The notes under the pieces were generated by a model. That model had not been told where the DNA came from. It saw only the letters and a program-made list of their open reading frames with translations, and did not search any database. Below are positions 60,433 to 64,000 of a DNA stretch of 64,000 nt, piece by piece. Location: NCBI GenBank assembly GCA_014904845.1, contig MU119439.1:25169-89168 (forward strand), given 5' to 3'. Origin of the DNA: Acephala macrosclerotiorum. Its lineage: Eukaryota; Ascomycota; Leotiomycetes; Helotiales; Mollisiaceae. The stretch's first letter is position 1. Every line of letters begins with the position of its first letter. The position numbers were made by a program, and so were the translations under genes.

Positions 60433-61217
60433 AAAAATCCAAAGATATTTTTTTTTTAATATCGTTATTTTTATTAATTTTTTTTTAAATTATTATTATA
60501 ATTTTAATATATATTAAATTTATTATTAATATATTATTATTTATTTATAATTAATTTAATATTTATTAAAATATATTTTTTATTTTTATTTAATATATAT
60601 TTTATTTTATAAAAAATTATAAAAATTTTAATTTTATTAATTTAATTATTTTTTATAATATATTTTTTATATTAAAAAATAAATAAAAAAAATTTATTTT
60701 ATTTTTTTAATTTTTAATAATTTTTTTTTTAAAATTTATATTATTATTTTTTATTTAAATTAAATAATATATAAATTTTTTTTAATATAAATAAATATTA
60801 TATAAAAAAATGCAAAATTATATAATTATAATAATTTTTTTTAATATTTTTATAATTTAAAATTTTAATATATAAAATAAAAATATATTTAAAAATTTTA
60901 TATAATTTAAATTAATTAATAAATAAAAATTATATATTATTTTAAAATTATAAAATAAATAAATTTTTAATTAAAATATTAATATTATATATTTATAAAT
61001 AAAAATTAATATTAATTTTTCAATTAAATAAATAATTAAATTTAAAATATTTAAATATATAAATAATTATTTTATAAATATTTTTATATTTTTATTTTTA
61101 ATTTTTTTTTAATTTTTTTTTAAATATATTAATTATATATATATATATTTAATTTAATTAATATTATATTTAATAATAATTTTAAATTAATATATAATCG
61201 TATTATAATTATAATTA
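60433..61217. repeat. AT-rich RIP-decayed DNA
   Basis: Starts immediately after the stop codon of the HET-like gene and runs to the hairpin repeat at 61218. The 3' UTR of the HET-like gene must lie in this DNA. No gene. Confidence 0.75.
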
Positions 61218-62110
61218 AAATGTTTCTCTCGTTTCGAAAAAAAGAGCCCGTTCGACGGTTCGCCAAGCGAGCCAATAGCGAACGAGCTCTTTCTTTCGAT
61301 ACTCGATGCACATTTTACTTCGCAAGTCTCGTAGGAGCGCTCTTGCAAAGAGCTACAAAGTCTTCGATTTTAGTAATCTATTTTTATTTCAAGTTTCAAA
61401 TTAATAGTTCTTAATTTGAGTGTTTTATAAGGATTTGAAATTGATATAATTATTGAGATAAAGTTCCAGATTCTGTCGGGCGGTGAAATCGATAAGTTGA
61501 TAAACTCTTTAGCGCCTAAGGCAGAAACGCACTTATTATAGAGTCTCATACCAAAGAAACTCTCCTGGGACTCCCGTTTTTTATATCGAGTTACTACGAT
61601 CGATTTAATCAATTTAAATTACTTTTTTTAGTATATAATTTCAGGGGAAGACTTCTTAGAATTCTCTTTGAAAACTGCGCAATTATTTCAATATTTAAGT
61701 ACTTTGGTACTTTAGACAGAAACGCATTTTCGATAGAGTTTCACATTAAAAAAACATTTTAAAAAAATATTTTCTGGGATTTTCGTTTTTTATATTGAGT
61801 TACTACGATTGATTCTATTGATTATAAATAATTATTACGATTATATTTACTAGAGAAAAATCTCTTAAGACTTCTCTCGAAAATTGCGCAATCATAGAAT
61901 TAGACTTCGATATTTTATTACTTTAGTACTTTAAATAAAAACGTATTTTAAGAGTTTTAATATTTCTCGTCAAAGAAAGTATTATCGATTTTAGTATTTA
62001 AAATAAAAACGTATTTAAAAGTTTTACAATCGTTATTTTTATTAAATACGATTATATTTTATTAATTTACGTAATAATAAATTAATAAAATCGTTTAAAA
62101 CTTAGAATTT
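61218..62110 (-). repeat. Preserved copy (F1) of the hairpin-type repeat, inverted
   Basis: Reading from the left: aaaatgtttctctcgt, then the hairpin (61234-61299) with stems CGAAAAAAAGAGC and GCTCTTTCTTTCG, then the tail (gtctcgtaggagcgctctt) and subrepeats with ttactacgatcgatttaatc. The left third is close to pristine and mutation increases to the right. Orientation is opposite to copies A-C, about 36 kb away. Confidence 0.85.
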
Positions 62111-63100
62111 AATAATTGTTTATTCGATTTAAAAATTAATATTTTATTTCGTAGATCTCGCGAAAGCGTTTTTGCGAGAAATTACAAAGTTTTTGATTTT
62201 ATTACTTTTATTCAATTTATTTTTATTTTAAATTCTAAGTTAAAAACTTTTAATTTGAGCGTTTTATAAGAATTTGAAATTGAAATAATTATTGAAATAA
62301 AATTTCAAATTCTATCGAGTAATAAAAATCGATAAACTAATAAAATTTTTAGTATTTAAAATAGAAATACAATTACTACGAAATTTTATTTTTAAAGAAA
62401 TATTTTTTGAAATTTTCGTTTTTTATATTTAATTACTACGATTAATTCAATCAATTTAGATTACTTTATTTAATATATAATTTCAAAGAAAAATTTCTTG
62501 GAACTTTTTTCGAGAATTGTACAACTATAGAAATATTTAATATTAAGTAAATACTTTAATATTTAAAGTAGAAACGCATTTCTAATAAAGTTTTCTATCA
62601 AAAAAATATTTCAAAGAAACATTTTCTAGAATCTCCGTTTTTTATATTGAATTACTACTATTGATTCTATTGATTATAAATAGTTATTACGATTATATTT
62701 ACTAGAAAAAGATTTTTTAAAATTTCTTTTGAAAACTGTACAACTATAGAAATATCCAGTATTTAAATAAATATTTTAATATTTAAAATCGAAACGCACT
62801 TAAAAAATTTTGATATTTTTCATTGAAACGATTATTGATCTTAGTATTTAAAACAGAAACGCACTTAGAAAAGTTTTACGATTATTATTTTTATTGAATA
62901 CGATTATATTTTATTGATTTATATAATAACGAATTAATAAAATTGTTTAAAACTTGAAATTTGATAATATTTAATTGAGTTTCAATTTATTTATAAGTTT
63001 TATACGATTTGTATTAGTAAATAATTTGTAATTGTAATCGCATATTAATTGAAATTTTGATATTTTTTATCGAATCGATTATATATTAATTCGAAATATT
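62111..63100 (-). repeat. More mutated tandem copy (F2) of the hairpin-type repeat
   Basis: Restarts with the tail (atttcgtagatctcgcgaaag) and repeats the order of F1: subrepeats (about 62390-62800) and the head (about 62940-63060). It shows many more G:C to A:T changes than F1. Confidence 0.8.
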
Positions 63101-64000
63101 TATACAATTATTTCTATTGCAAAATCTTTAATAAATTAATAAAATTACTTTATTTGAGTATCTCGATTAAATTTGAATAAAATCGCTTATTATTAGAAAT
63201 ATTAATATTACGTACATATAAAAAAATTGATATATATCGAATATTGAAAAAAAAACTCGTTTATTATTAATTTATTTAACGAATTACTAAATAAATTTTT
63301 TTTTTCGATACAAAAAAAATATTTTATTTAATTAAAAAAAAATTAATATAAATTAAAATTTTAATTATATAATATTTATTATTTAATTAAATTAAATAAT
63401 AATAAAAAATTTTAATATTTTAATTATTTATTAATTTATTTAAATATATTAAAAAAAATAAAAAAATATATATATAAAATAATAAATTTAAATTTAATAT
63501 TTTTATATATATTATATTAATTTTTTTTTTATAAATAAAATTAAATTTATTTTAATATATAATATTAAAATTATTTATTTAAAAAAATAAATAAAATAAT
63601 AATTTAAAAATTATATATAAAAAAGATTTTAAAATTTTTTTTATTTATATTTTATAAAAAAATAAAATTATATTATTATTTTATTTAATAATTAAACGAT
63701 AAATTGATTATTATTTTCAAAAGATTTGATCGTTGTTTTAACGTTCGTATATTTAATAATTAAAATAGTACGATTTTAATCGATTATAAAAACTATTAAA
63801 ATTAATAATCGTTTTTTTATTTTCGTTTTTACTTTCTAAAAATCTTTTTCAAAAAACAGAAAATAATTGTTTACTATTTTTTGAATAATTTAAAATAATA
63901 ATTATTTTATTTTTTCGTTTATTTTTTTTTTTTTTTTATTTTATTTTATTTTTTTTTTCAATTTTTTTTTTTGAATAATAAATTTTTTTTAATATTTTTA
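63101..64000. repeat. AT-rich RIP-decayed DNA to the window end
   Basis: AT-rich sequence. A decayed hairpin of the dispersed repeat is recognisable at about 63250-63310 (aaaaactcgtttattattaa ... ttttttttcgatac). No gene. Confidence 0.75.

Overview
The window looks like nuclear DNA of a filamentous ascomycete (Pezizomycotina). It has short introns of about 44-101 nt with GTAAGT-type donors and CTAAC-type branch sites. It carries single-copy fungal housekeeping genes and HET (heterokaryon incompatibility) domain genes. Its base composition is sharply two-part: gene islands of ordinary composition alternate with extremely AT-rich blocks, which is what repeat-induced point mutation (RIP) leaves behind. 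There are two 10-N assembly gaps (27796-27805 and 47689-47698). No rRNA, tRNA or CRISPR was recognised.

Layout. AT-rich block 1 (1 to about 3440). Gene island 1 (about 3440-18290): a HET pseudogene killed by in-frame stops, a WD40 relic, an intact AAA+ ATPase, a convergent MscS-type channel with an EF-hand, a small four-helix membrane protein and a broken 2OG-dioxygenase-like gene at the right edge. A mixed zone (about 18290-33600) is mostly AT-rich but contains well-preserved copies of a dispersed repeat that ends in a long hairpin. Gene island 2 (about 33600-46815): a secreted double-psi beta-barrel protein, a dead short-chain dehydrogenase, the divergent pair farnesyl diphosphate synthase / APC8 (CDC23), an eight-exon PAQR receptor, a truncated membrane-protein gene and a TLC-domain protein. 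AT-rich block (about 46815-53720) with RIP-decayed copies of the same repeat, very long T tracts and one gap. Gene island 3 (about 53720-60432): two intact HET-type genes flanking a membrane-anchored alanine-rich coiled-coil gene whose frame is broken at a TC microsatellite. AT-rich block (60433-64000) with an inverted, partly preserved tandem pair of the hairpin repeat.

How it fits together. Housekeeping genes sit in the middle of islands 1 and 2. Pseudogenes and incompatibility-type genes sit at the island edges, next to the mutated repeats. In the AT-rich blocks most surviving C is in CpG, so the mutation process appears to have spared CpG and hit C in CpA, CpT and CpC. Preserved and mutated copies of one repeat lie side by side and give an internal before/after view. 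The most unusual items are this hairpin-ended repeat family, the CpG-sparing decay, the roughly 1.1 kb inverted repeat near 29.7 kb, and the HET / membrane coiled-coil / HET island. All gene models are read by eye from splice signals and protein motifs; no searches were run.
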